Shown: positions 15,496 to 23,432 of the stretch, in pieces | Position numbering within the stretch: position 1 is the first letter of the stretch | Layout: every line of letters starts with the position of its first letter | Assembly: GCA_947178105.1 (NCBI GenBank) | Contig: CAMWXD010000022.1 | Coordinates: forward strand, 1 to 58,280 | Direction of reading: 5' to 3' | DNA length: 58,280 nt | DNA from: an uncultured Eubacterium sp. | Lineage (GTDB): Bacteria > Bacillota > Clostridia > Lachnospirales > Lachnospiraceae | Made by a program: the position numbers and the translations under genes | Notes under the pieces: generated by a model | Database searches by the model: none | What the model was told of the DNA's origin: nothing | What the model saw: only the letters and a program-made list of their open reading frames with translations

Positions 15496-16425
15496 TTAAA
15501 GCATCTGATTCATGGATAGCACGGCTCGTAATGTCCGAATCGCTTCTTCGATGGAAAGGCAGGATGGCTTGCCGTCTTTCAGGCATTGTACAACATGTTC
15601 GATTGCCGACTGGTAGCAGTCTGACTGCGGCAGGGGTATTTCCATTTTTTCATCATCTAAAAACAATTCCAGCTTCGTCTCCGTCCGCCCATCGGCATAG
15701 CCATCCTCATAATAGCGGATCACGGCGTGTTCCAATACAGCCTCATAGCCGACCGAAAAAGGGTATGCCCTGGGCATCGCCGAAGCGCCTCTGACATAAG
15801 CGGCTGCATCTTTATATTGCAGACAGGCGGTTACAAGCGACTGCTCTTTTCTCACATCGATCCGGTTCACAGAAAGATTCTCCGCCTCTCCCATGCATCT
15901 TGTCACAAAGTCCAGATCATGTATCATGAAATTGAGCCCTATATGCGTACTGTCCAGATTTCCCCACCAGGGCGGGCTCTCCCTTTTTACCTGCAATTCC
16001 TTCAGCCTGCCGTACGTATTTTCTTTTATCGCTTGATAAAGATATTGATAAGGATATTCGAACCGCAGAAATAAATCTGCAAACACCCTTCTGCCGCACT
16101 GCCCTGCGGCATGTAAAATCCCCTCTGCATCTGCCAGAGACTCCGTTACAGGCGTTTCGATAAAAACGTGCTTTCCGGCGTGAAGCGCTTTGAGCGCCAT
16201 CTCTTTGTGCAGATGATTCGGCAGGCAAATATCTACAAGCGCAATGTTGTCATCCTGCCAGACCGTGTCCATCTCCGTTGTGATTTCAACCTGAAATTTA
16301 TCCTGCAATTCCTGCAATTTCTCTTTGTTTCTTCCCCATACGGCCACACTGTCAATATCTGGCATCTTTGCGTACAACTGGGCATGATATGCGCCAAACC
16401 CTGTTCCTAAAACTGCTACTTTCAT
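15496..16425 (-). CDS. Gfo/Idh/MocA-family oxidoreductase
   Basis: About 309 residues. An N-terminal Rossmann domain (AVLGTGFGAYHAQLY) binds NAD(P); the C-terminal alpha/beta domain binds a sugar, inositol or related substrate. The conserved E-K-P motif of the family appears here as IETPVTES, so the usual lysine is replaced by threonine; this may change cofactor handling or activity. The start was chosen at 16425, preceded by GGGAGA; an upstream in-frame ATG at 16461 adds 12 unlikely residues. It shares an operon with an AraC-type regulator. The substrate is not predictable from sequence. Confidence 0.85.
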   Translation of the reverse strand: MKVAVLGTGFGAYHAQLYAKMPDIDSVAVWGRNKEKLQELQDKFQVEITTEMDTVWQDDNIALVDICLPNHLHKEMALKALHAGKHVFIETPVTESLADAEGILHAAGQCGRRVFADLFLRFEYPYQYLYQAIKENTYGRLKELQVKRESPPWWGNLDSTHIGLNFMIHDLDFVTRCMGEAENLSVNRIDVRKEQSLVTACLQYKDAAAYVRGASAMPRAYPFSVGYEAVLEHAVIRYYEDGYADGRTETKLELFLDDEKMEIPLPQSDCYQSAIEHVVQCLKDGKPSCLSIEEAIRTLRAVLSMNQML

Positions 16426-16555
16426 AAGATTCTCCCTTCTTTCGGCTTGCGGAGCTGTCACAGTATTTCATCTTCTCCTAATCTTAGGTTCATCTTACCT
16501 TATGCACAGTTTTCATTCTCTGTCTGGCTTGCGCAGTTTTGTCAAATTTCTTCCG

Positions 16556-18766
16556 TCAATATGCTTTTACCTGTACAGACGTATTCCCGGATTCCCGGAT
16601 CATCTGGCGGTATTCTGTCAGGCAGCTTTGCGGTACGTAGATGATTGCCTTTGACGAGATCCCCCGAAACGCGTCCTCTCCGATATATTCGATCTGCTCG
16701 GATTTGATCTTGATCTTTTTCAACTGCTTGCATCCATAAAAAGCTTCTTCTCCGATCTGTGCTACATTCTGCCCGATCGTCAGCGTTTTTACTTTCTTTT
16801 GATTGCGGATACAGCCGTCATCCATGACGTTGACCTCATAGATCTCGCCGTCAATCCTTACCGTTGCCGGGATGCTGATGCTTGTAGCTGTCTTGGAAGT
16901 ACATTGCGTATACTGCGCCGTACCGTCCTCTTCCCAGACAGCATATACGCCTTTTCCTGACGTCCCTACACGGATCGGCTCATCGCCTGGCTCAGTGCTG
17001 CCCTGGGTGCTGCCATTGATGTTGCTCGACTGTTCTCCAGCCGGGGAGCCATTGATATTTGTACCGGTTCCATTCGTGCCGGAATTTGACGGATCGATTG
17101 GCGTGCCGGTGATATTGGTGCCGGAGTTCGTTGTGCCGTTTGGCGTGCCGGTAATATTGGTGCCGGAGTTTGTTGTGCCGTTCACATTTGTGCCAGAGCT
17201 GCCCTGGGTGCCTGAGGAACCGGAGCGGATGACTTCGATCCTTGCCGATGCCCCCTGTGTGGAATCTGCATATGCATTCGCATACAGATACAGCACGTCG
17301 GATCTTTCATCGGCACCGACGTACAAGACGCCGTTGTCCATAATCCTCGTAAACTGCGAGCTGCTGCCGCTTAGCTGCCAGTCAATACGCTGGGACGGCT
17401 GCCCGTATCCGGTCACTGTCGCGGTAAATACCTGGCTGGAGCCTGCCCTGACGGTACAGTCCTGCGGCGTTAAAGTCACCCCCGTAATCGTATAATTTGG
17501 CGTCGTTGGATTCCACGACGGGTTAGACGGATTCGTGGTGGTGCTTCCATAAGGCGTCCTTGTCGTATATACTTTCAGGCATACATTGTTGCTGTCTGGT
17601 ACGTGGCTGCTGGCGGAGCAGGCGATTGGCACCGCTTCGCTGTTGCCGTTAACCTCTGCGCGCAGCTCCAGTGAGCCGTATACCTGGATCGGATTTGGAA
17701 GCTGGAACGTATGATAACCCGTCTGTGCCATCGTGCCGCCGCAGCCTGCCAATTCCTGGTTGTTCAGGTAAAAGCGGTAATTTGCCCCCGCTTTTACATA
17801 AGTGGAAAATCCGGTGAGCCACTGCGCACTGCCGTTCAGCCGGAAGGACTGGCTGTAGCTGGTACCGGAAGCAAAATCGTACAGCCCGCGGTAATCGGTC
17901 TCATAAATATAGTCATATAGCTTGGAGCGGTCTACGACCTGCGTCACCGCAAAAGCATCCTGAAAATAATTATCATAAGAGATCCAGTAATAGCCGGTAT
18001 TTCCGCCGATACTGCTGCTGTCGTACTTGCCCCAACTGTTTTTTACAAGAAATGCGCCTTTATTTGTCGGCTGATGCGGTGTCGTGAGGCTGTTGTAAAA
18101 CCACTGCGGGGCAAAATCATCGTTCCACCCTACGACAGTCACGCCATGGTTTACGCCGGGGCTTGCTTCCTGCGGATAATAATAGGCGCCGTCCTTTGTC
18201 ATCGCCATACGGTCTTGTGCAGTAAAATAAACGCTGACACCCGCTGCGCCGTAGGACACGACAAGATTTTTAATATTTTGGATATAACTCTGCTTGCTTA
18301 GCTGGTTGTCCCTTTGATACCTGCCCAGCTCTGCGGTCTCGCTCACGTAATAATCGGTCAGGCTGGAATTTGATTCCAGGCGCGGCCCGTACACGCTGCC
18401 CCTCGTCCAGTAGGCGAGCGCCTGATGGTAGTTTCCTCCTGTATACAGATCCGAAAACGCATACGTGCCGCCGCTTAACTGGCTGATCATATCCCACTCG
18501 CTGAAATTGACCTGTGAAACAGCCGATGTTTTCATCAAATAAGATTCCAGTACTGCGTTCGCCATATATGCCCAGCAGTAATTCGTCTGCGCCTGGTCTT
18601 CCACATCGGTAGCATATGCGATATAGTTTAGATTTGTATTATAGCTGGACGCCAATGCGGATGTATTTGCCTGTACCTGCTGGCGCGGCGCTGCCGCAGA
18701 CATTGGCAGCATAGCGGCCGTTAACAGCAGTGTCAGCAGCTTTTTTGCTCTTTTTGCTTTTATCAT
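16556..18766 (-). CDS. Secreted papain-type cysteine protease with lectin-like, Ig-like and LRR parts
   Basis: About 736 residues from the ATG at 18766, which is preceded by GGGGGA; an upstream ATG at 18826 would spoil the signal peptide. Signal peptide about 1-33. The C1-type peptidase has C64 in NYCWAY, H207 in GVNHGVTVVGW and N243 in KNSWG. A lectin-like beta domain follows (about 280-400), then an Ig-like domain (about 425-515), a Thr/Asn/Gly/Ser-rich repeat linker (about 518-625) and BspA-type leucine-rich repeats at the end (IGEEAFYGC, IGEDAFRG). No anchor motif is seen. Enzymes of this class process surface proteins or host substrates; the target is unknown. It is transcribed divergently from the structured RNA described at 18855. 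Confidence 0.87.
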   Translation of the reverse strand: MIKAKRAKKLLTLLLTAAMLPMSAAAPRQQVQANTSALASSYNTNLNYIAYATDVEDQAQTNYCWAYMANAVLESYLMKTSAVSQVNFSEWDMISQLSGGTYAFSDLYTGGNYHQALAYWTRGSVYGPRLESNSSLTDYYVSETAELGRYQRDNQLSKQSYIQNIKNLVVSYGAAGVSVYFTAQDRMAMTKDGAYYYPQEASPGVNHGVTVVGWNDDFAPQWFYNSLTTPHQPTNKGAFLVKNSWGKYDSSSIGGNTGYYWISYDNYFQDAFAVTQVVDRSKLYDYIYETDYRGLYDFASGTSYSQSFRLNGSAQWLTGFSTYVKAGANYRFYLNNQELAGCGGTMAQTGYHTFQLPNPIQVYGSLELRAEVNGNSEAVPIACSASSHVPDSNNVCLKVYTTRTPYGSTTTNPSNPSWNPTTPNYTITGVTLTPQDCTVRAGSSQVFTATVTGYGQPSQRIDWQLSGSSSQFTRIMDNGVLYVGADERSDVLYLYANAYADSTQGASARIEVIRSGSSGTQGSSGTNVNGTTNSGTNITGTPNGTTNSGTNITGTPIDPSNSGTNGTGTNINGSPAGEQSSNINGSTQGSTEPGDEPIRVGTSGKGVYAVWEEDGTAQYTQCTSKTATSISIPATVRIDGEIYEVNVMDDGCIRNQKKVKTLTIGQNVAQIGEEAFYGCKQLKKIKIKSEQIEYIGEDAFRGISSKAIIYVPQSCLTEYRQMIRESGNTSVQVKAY
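17100..17183 (-). repeat. Coding 42-bp tandem repeat in the protease linker
   Basis: A 42-base unit occurs twice (starting at 17100 and 17142) and decays on both sides. It encodes the 14-residue period NGTTNSGTNITGTP. In-frame slippage would change linker length without breaking the protein. Confidence 0.8.
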
Positions 18767-18820
18767 AAAAAGAATCCCCCTTTTCGCACATCTTATGTGC
18801 CCGATTTTACAAATAAATGC

Positions 18821-18849
18821 TTGCAAATACGCAAAGTATCGTTTATAAT
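18821..18849 (+). promoter_or_regulatory. Sigma-A promoter of the structured RNA
   Basis: TTGCAA (18821-18826) and a perfect TATAAT (18844-18849) on the plus strand are separated by exactly 17 bases. The predicted start, near 18855-18857, falls at the beginning of the long closing stem of the RNA. This fixes the strand of the RNA. Confidence 0.8.
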
Positions 18850-18854
18850 CAGTA

Positions 18855-19125
18855 CAGAGGCAATAGAGATATGGTTCCCTATTACCCTTAGACGGAAACT
18901 TATAAAAACTATTTTATAGTTACACAAGCTATCCTCTAGTGCTAGTAGAGGATAGCATTTTCTATCTATTTACGGTTGTTGTTTTCCGTTTCTGAAAAGG
19001 GCAACCGTGGAGCCATCTCTCTACTTATCTGTACTGATATGGATGATTATAACATATTAGGCAAGAGATTGCTATCATAAATACAAAAAAGAACCGTCCA
19101 GCCTTTTGCCGGCGGTTCTTTTTTT
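18855..19125 (+). ncRNA. Free-standing structured RNA, family not identified
   Basis: A plus-strand transcript of about 200 bases plus a tail to the terminator. P1 closes the molecule: 18849-18857 pairs with 19029-19037 (9 bp, perfect); AGAGAT at 18865-18870 pairs with ATCTCT ending at 19020. A hairpin ACGGTTG/CAACCGT (18972-18978 with 19002-19008) carries in its loop GTTTTCCGT and AAGGG. These can pair with ACGGAAAC (18892-18899) and CCCTT (18885-18889), so a pseudoknot is likely. Two further hairpins are perfect: 18928-18938 with 18946-18956 (11 bp) and 18907-18912 with 18916-18921. No reading frame or ribosome binding site is present. Size, closed shape and pseudoknot recall free-standing clostridial RNAs such as the raiA class, but I cannot confirm any family; it does not show 6S, tmRNA or c-di-GMP riboswitch landmarks I know. 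Confidence 0.75.
19091..19125. terminator. Bidirectional terminator between the RNA and glmS
   Basis: GAACCG (19091-19096) pairs with CGGTTC (19113-19118), extended by two more pairs. A seven-T run follows on the plus strand and a six-A run precedes it, giving T's on the minus strand. It can end both the plus-strand RNA and the converging glmS transcript. Confidence 0.88.
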
Positions 19126-19143
19126 GCTTTATATGGAAAATCT

Positions 19144-21012
19144 TTATTCGACCGTAACCGATTTTGCCAGGTTTCTTGGCTTATCTACATCCAGCCCTTT
19201 TCCCACGGATACGTAATAGCTGAATAGCTGCAATGGGATAATTGCCAGCGAATTGGTAAAATAGCGGTTTGTCTTTGGGATATAGACGACATAATCCGCC
19301 GTTTTTTCTATCTCCGTATTATCCTCGTTTGTCACTGCCATAACAAAAGCGCCGCGCGTGCGTACTTCTACGATATTGCTGAGCACTTTTTTGTACAGGC
19401 TCTCCTGGGTGACGACAGCCGTCACAAGGGTGCCTTCTTCGATCAGTGAGATCGTGCCGTGTTTGAGCTCCCCGGCTGCATAAGCCTCGGAGTGGATATA
19501 GGAGATCTCCTTGAGCTTTAACGAGCCTTCCAGAGAGATGGCATGGTCGATGCCCCTGCCGATAAAGAACACATCGCGCGCCGCCAGGTAACGGTTTGCA
19601 AAACGCTGGATATTTTCTTTATTTGCCAAAAGCATCTGTATCTGCGCAGGAATCGCTTTCAGGTCCTTAATCATGGAAGCTGCTGCTTCGTCGCTTAATT
19701 TCCCCCGAACGAGTGCAAATTTTATCGCAAGCAGGTATTCGGCGATTAACTGTGCCGAGTATGCTTTCGTCGTCGCTACTGCGATTTCCGGCCCTGCCCA
19801 TGTATACATCACGCGGTCTGCTTCGCGGGCAATCGAGCTGCCTACGACGTTTACGATTCCAAGCGTCAGCGCGCCGCGTTTTTTTGCCTCACGCAGTGCT
19901 GCCAGGGAATCGGCTGTCTCGCCGGACTGGCTGATAATGATAATGAGCGTGCCTTCCTCTACGATCGGGTCGCGGTATCGGAACTCGCTGGCAAGGTCTA
20001 CTTCGACCGGAATCCGCGCTAACCCTTCAAATACATATTTTCCAGTAATGCCGGTATGGTATGCGGAGCCACACGCAACAATATGGATCTTGCGCAGCGC
20101 CCGGATCTCGTCGTCACTCATGCCCAGCTCTTCAATCACAATCCTGCCGTCTTTGATGCGCGGATTCAGCGTGTCGCTGACCGTCTTTGGCTGTTCGTAC
20201 ATTTCCTTTAACATAAAATGCTCGTAGCCGCCTTTTTCCGCCGCATTGATGTCCCATTCGATCTTTTTCGGCTCTTTTTCAATCTCCTCGCCGTCAATAT
20301 TGAAAAAGTTGACCGCATCTTTGCTTAGTACCGCAATTTCCTCGTTTTGGATAAAATATACTTCACGCGTATATTTTAATACCGCAGGCACATCGGAGGC
20401 GATCAGGCTGCCTTCGTCATTCTGCCCTACGATCAGCGGGCTGTCTTTGCGGACAGAATAGACTAAGTCTGGATGGTCGGCAAAGATAATGCCGAGGGCG
20501 TAGGAGCCTTCCAAGCGCTGCATCACCTTTACGATCGCTTCTATTGGAGATGTCTTTGGAGATGCCTTTGGAGATGTCTTTGGAGATGTCTCATCATTGT
20601 AATAATAGCCCAGCAGCATTGCCACGACCTCAGTATCTGTCTCCGAGCGGAATTCATAGCCTTTTTTCTGTAGTTTTTTTCTGAGCTTTAAATAGTTTTC
20701 GATAATGCCGTTGTGCACGACTGCGATTGTCTCATCCTGGTTGTAATGCGGATGCGCGTTGTTGTCGCTCGGCGCGCCGTGTGTCGCCCATCTTGTGTGC
20801 CCGATCCCGACTGTTCCCGGCATTGCGCTGCCCCCATGTGTCTGTTCGTCTAATACCTTCAGCCTGCCGGCTGCCTTCTGCACACGAATCTTCTTTCCGT
20901 CATAAACCGCCATCCCGGCGGAATCATAGCCCCTGTATTCGAGCTTGGAAAGTCCGTCCAAAAGGATCGGCGCAGCCTGTTTTTTTCCAATATATCCTAC
21001 TATTCCACACAT
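19144..21012 (-). CDS. glmS: Glucosamine-6-phosphate synthase
   Basis: Makes glucosamine-6-phosphate from fructose-6-phosphate and glutamine, the first step towards UDP-GlcNAc for peptidoglycan. At 622 residues it is slightly longer than usual (about 600-610). C2 (MCGIVGYIG) is the glutaminase nucleophile; GHTRWATHG, HNGIIENY and two SIS sugar-isomerase domains with SQSGETADS follow; the C-terminus ends KSVTVE as in the family. A Ser-Pro-Lys-Thr repeat of about 16 residues is inserted near 141-156 in the glutaminase domain. The start overlaps the upstream glycosyltransferase by 13 bases, so there is no room for a glmS ribozyme, and none is seen. Confidence 0.97.
   Translation of the reverse strand: MCGIVGYIGKKQAAPILLDGLSKLEYRGYDSAGMAVYDGKKIRVQKAAGRLKVLDEQTHGGSAMPGTVGIGHTRWATHGAPSDNNAHPHYNQDETIAVVHNGIIENYLKLRKKLQKKGYEFRSETDTEVVAMLLGYYYNDETSPKTSPKASPKTSPIEAIVKVMQRLEGSYALGIIFADHPDLVYSVRKDSPLIVGQNDEGSLIASDVPAVLKYTREVYFIQNEEIAVLSKDAVNFFNIDGEEIEKEPKKIEWDINAAEKGGYEHFMLKEMYEQPKTVSDTLNPRIKDGRIVIEELGMSDDEIRALRKIHIVACGSAYHTGITGKYVFEGLARIPVEVDLASEFRYRDPIVEEGTLIIIISQSGETADSLAALREAKKRGALTLGIVNVVGSSIAREADRVMYTWAGPEIAVATTKAYSAQLIAEYLLAIKFALVRGKLSDEAAASMIKDLKAIPAQIQMLLANKENIQRFANRYLAARDVFFIGRGIDHAISLEGSLKLKEISYIHSEAYAAGELKHGTISLIEEGTLVTAVVTQESLYKKVLSNIVEVRTRGAFVMAVTNEDNTEIEKTADYVVYIPKTNRYFTNSLAIIPLQLFSYYVSVGKGLDVDKPRNLAKSVTVE
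20546..20593 (-). repeat. Four 12-bp tandem repeats inside glmS
   Basis: The unit GGAGATGTCTTT (plus strand) occurs four times in a row, with one base change in copy two and three in copy four. Each adds four residues (S-P-K-T/A) to the GlmS insertion. The repeat preserves frame and could change copy number by slippage. Confidence 0.92.
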
Positions 21013-22232
21013 GTCCTGCTCCTTTTACTAAAAATCTGTTCGTATCTGTCTGTAATGTATTCCCAACTGTAGTATTTTGCAATCCGCTCCCTTGCCGCCG
21101 CCCCGAGCGCTTCCGCCTGCTGCTGCGGCATCGCATCGGCATGATGGATCACTGACGCCAGGCCGCCTTCTTCCTTGTTCCAGTACAGCGCACTGTCACC
21201 TGCCACCTCCCGGTTAAACCCTACGTCTAAAAGCAGGTTCAGCCTGGTCGCTGCCAGTGCTTCCAAAAGGCTCGGATTCGTGCCGCCGACCTCGTGGCCG
21301 TGAAAATATCCATATGCGTCCTCACGGATTTTTTTCAGCAGTTCTTTGTCATAGACCGTTCCCACAAAGCGGATCCGGGGATCCTTGTCAAACCCGGTAC
21401 GTTTCTTTAACGTATCCAGAAAGCTGTCGTTTACCTCGGTAATGAGTACAAATGCCTTTTTCGTATCTGACCGCATAAATTCCCGCAGCATCGTTTCATA
21501 GTTGTTTTCCGGCACAAAGCGACCGACAACAAGATAATACTCCTGCCTTTTCACATGATGCGCCGCATACCACGCCGCCAGCTCCTCATTGTCCTGCGAA
21601 AGCCCGGAGCGCGCTGTCTCCGCCCCATAGGCAATGTATTCGGTCTTTGGGCTATACTTTGCATATTCTTTCTGTATATACGCTTCGATGTTGCGGCTGT
21701 CACAGATTAACAGGTCTGCATACTTAACCATCAGACGCTCTGAGTATTTCCAGTACCGGCGCACCGGAGCGCTCCATTTTGCCCGCAGAAATTCATGCCC
21801 GTCCGGATTGACAAAAAGCTCCCCGCCCAGCGCATGGATCTGCTGCCGAAAGCGGCTGATAAACGGCCCGATCCGACATGCCAGCACATAAAAGACCGGA
21901 TGCGGGATCTGCCTTCTCTGTGCATACGCCACAAAATAGCGCAGCGCTTCGACATCATACGCGATCGCCCGCGCAGAGCCGAGCCGCCGCCATGGAAACA
22001 CCACGCACTGTGCGTGATGGCAGCGATAACGCGCCTTCCCGGGATCGTACTCCTGCGGGCTTGCAGCGCAGGCTACATGATAGCGGATGTGCCTGTCTGT
22101 CTGGTACTGCGCCAATTTGTCTACGAATGTCTCAAAGCCGCCGTATTGTGCAGGAATCCCTTTACATCCTATGATAAATACATGCTGTATGTGATTGTTT
22201 TGACAAAATTTGTTTTCAGCAGCCATAACCAT
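21000..22232 (-). CDS. DUF1972-type rhamnosyltransferase-like glycosyltransferase
   Basis: About 410 residues. The N-terminal DUF1972 domain (IIGCKGIPAQYGGFETFVDK) and a GT-B C-terminal domain with VVGRFVPENNYETML and GGTNPSLLEA match the Cps2T/RgpA-like group, which adds rhamnose from dTDP-rhamnose to a lipid-linked acceptor in the cytoplasm. It fits the rml genes nearby. Start choice is uncertain: ATG codons at 22232 and 22226 avoid overlap with the upstream LCP gene, while an open frame continues to 22298. It overlaps glmS by 13 bases at its 3' end. Confidence 0.85.
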   Translation of the reverse strand: MVMAAENKFCQNNHIQHVFIIGCKGIPAQYGGFETFVDKLAQYQTDRHIRYHVACAASPQEYDPGKARYRCHHAQCVVFPWRRLGSARAIAYDVEALRYFVAYAQRRQIPHPVFYVLACRIGPFISRFRQQIHALGGELFVNPDGHEFLRAKWSAPVRRYWKYSERLMVKYADLLICDSRNIEAYIQKEYAKYSPKTEYIAYGAETARSGLSQDNEELAAWYAAHHVKRQEYYLVVGRFVPENNYETMLREFMRSDTKKAFVLITEVNDSFLDTLKKRTGFDKDPRIRFVGTVYDKELLKKIREDAYGYFHGHEVGGTNPSLLEALAATRLNLLLDVGFNREVAGDSALYWNKEEGGLASVIHHADAMPQQQAEALGAAARERIAKYYSWEYITDRYEQIFSKRSRTCVE

Positions 22233-22266
22233 GCACCACCATACCTTTCCGTTTCTTCCTAAAAGA

Positions 22267-23424
22267 TCATTGCCCGTCATCCGCCTCCTGCCCCGCATAC
22301 TGATCCTCCGACACGCCGGTTACCTGCTCGTCCCCGACGCCCTTTCCGGTATCCGCTGCGATTGTCCTGCTTAATTCCAGCACTGTATTGGACGGCATAT
22401 AGTCATATTCGCCAAACAGGTACGCGTGCAGCTCCCTGACATTTTTCTCCAGGTCGCACGGCGCCACAATATATTTTCTGGACAGGTCAAACACATACAG
22501 CTCGAACGGGAAGCCGGTCGTGCCTTCCAGCTCGTAGTTTAATAATTGGGATGCCATTGAGATCAACTGCATCTCGGTAAGGTCTGTGCTGATATCCTCT
22601 AACACCGCGTCGATGATCTTATTGATCGTGAAGATGCTGGAGGATTTTGTCTTTTCGATAATCTTAGACAGCACCTCCCTCTGCCTCTGGGCGCGGCGGA
22701 AATCACTGGAATCATGCCGGATGCGGCAATATGCCGTCGCCTGCACGCCGTCTAAAGTCTGGACGCCCGGATGGTCGACCATATGCGGCTCCAGCCCTGT
22801 GTACGCTGCGGTCTCCGCGATGTAAATATTGATCTCATCCATCATCGCGCCTTCCTCCACATTGATCTCCAGGCCGCCTAACAGGTCGATCACCTTACAT
22901 ACCGCATAAAAGTCCACTGCCACATAATCTGCGATATCCAGGTCAAAATTCTGGTTCAGCATACGCACCGCCTGCTCCGGCCCGCCGTGGTTATACGCAT
23001 AGTTTGCCTTCCAGAAATAAGGCTCGGCGCTTGTACCGACGTTCAGGTACGTGTCGCGGTAGACCGATACGACCTTGACTTCTTTTGTATCGTTGTTAAT
23101 GCTGGCAATCATGATAAGGTCGCTGTTACCGGATGTAAACACACCGCTTTTCTCATTGTCAAGCCCAAAAATGGCAATGTTGGTATAGCCCTTTAATACT
23201 TCCTGTGTCGTCTGCCCAAGGTCATCGTTGACAACATCCTGCGTTTCGATATTATCGACATGCTCGATCTTTTGATACTTTGACCAGAGAAACAGTGCTG
23301 CCAGCAGAACGAGCAGCAGGAGCATCTCTATGATAAAAATAATAATTTTGTGTTTTTTCCGCTTTCTTTTCTTCTGATTCTGATTGCTCCCCAATTCCGG
23401 TACACTCCCTTCTCCTGTGTGCAC
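22267..23424 (-). CDS. LytR-CpsA-Psr (LCP) family wall glycan ligase
   Basis: A 385-residue membrane-anchored enzyme that transfers lipid-linked glycans to peptidoglycan on the outer face. A basic N-terminus precedes one membrane segment (about 26-48), then the LCP domain with FGLDN, VVSVYRDTYLN, VDFYAVCKVIDLLGG and YCRIRHDSSDFRRAQRQR. It is about 40% to 50% identical by eye to the next gene, so the two arose by duplication. The first codon is GTG at 23424; a TTG at 23391 behind GGGAG is an alternative. The tail after the domain is acidic and low in complexity. Confidence 0.9.
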   Translation of the reverse strand: MHTGEGSVPELGSNQNQKKRKRKKHKIIIFIIEMLLLLVLLAALFLWSKYQKIEHVDNIETQDVVNDDLGQTTQEVLKGYTNIAIFGLDNEKSGVFTSGNSDLIMIASINNDTKEVKVVSVYRDTYLNVGTSAEPYFWKANYAYNHGGPEQAVRMLNQNFDLDIADYVAVDFYAVCKVIDLLGGLEINVEEGAMMDEINIYIAETAAYTGLEPHMVDHPGVQTLDGVQATAYCRIRHDSSDFRRAQRQREVLSKIIEKTKSSSIFTINKIIDAVLEDISTDLTEMQLISMASQLLNYELEGTTGFPFELYVFDLSRKYIVAPCDLEKNVRELHAYLFGEYDYMPSNTVLELSRTIAADTGKGVGDEQVTGVSEDQYAGQEADDGQ

Positions 23425-23432
23425 ATCAATGG

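Noticed and set aside
18841..19060. c-di-GMP riboswitch or 6S RNA controlling the secreted protease
   Set aside because: The well-placed promoter reads away from the protease, the c-di-GMP-I and -II core sequences are absent, and the branched pseudoknotted fold is unlike the rod shape of 6S RNA. A minus-strand TGTTATAAT at 19046 was noted but lacks a -35.
21013..21100. glmS ribozyme
   Set aside because: The glycosyltransferase coding region overlaps the glmS start, and no ribozyme-like core was found upstream.
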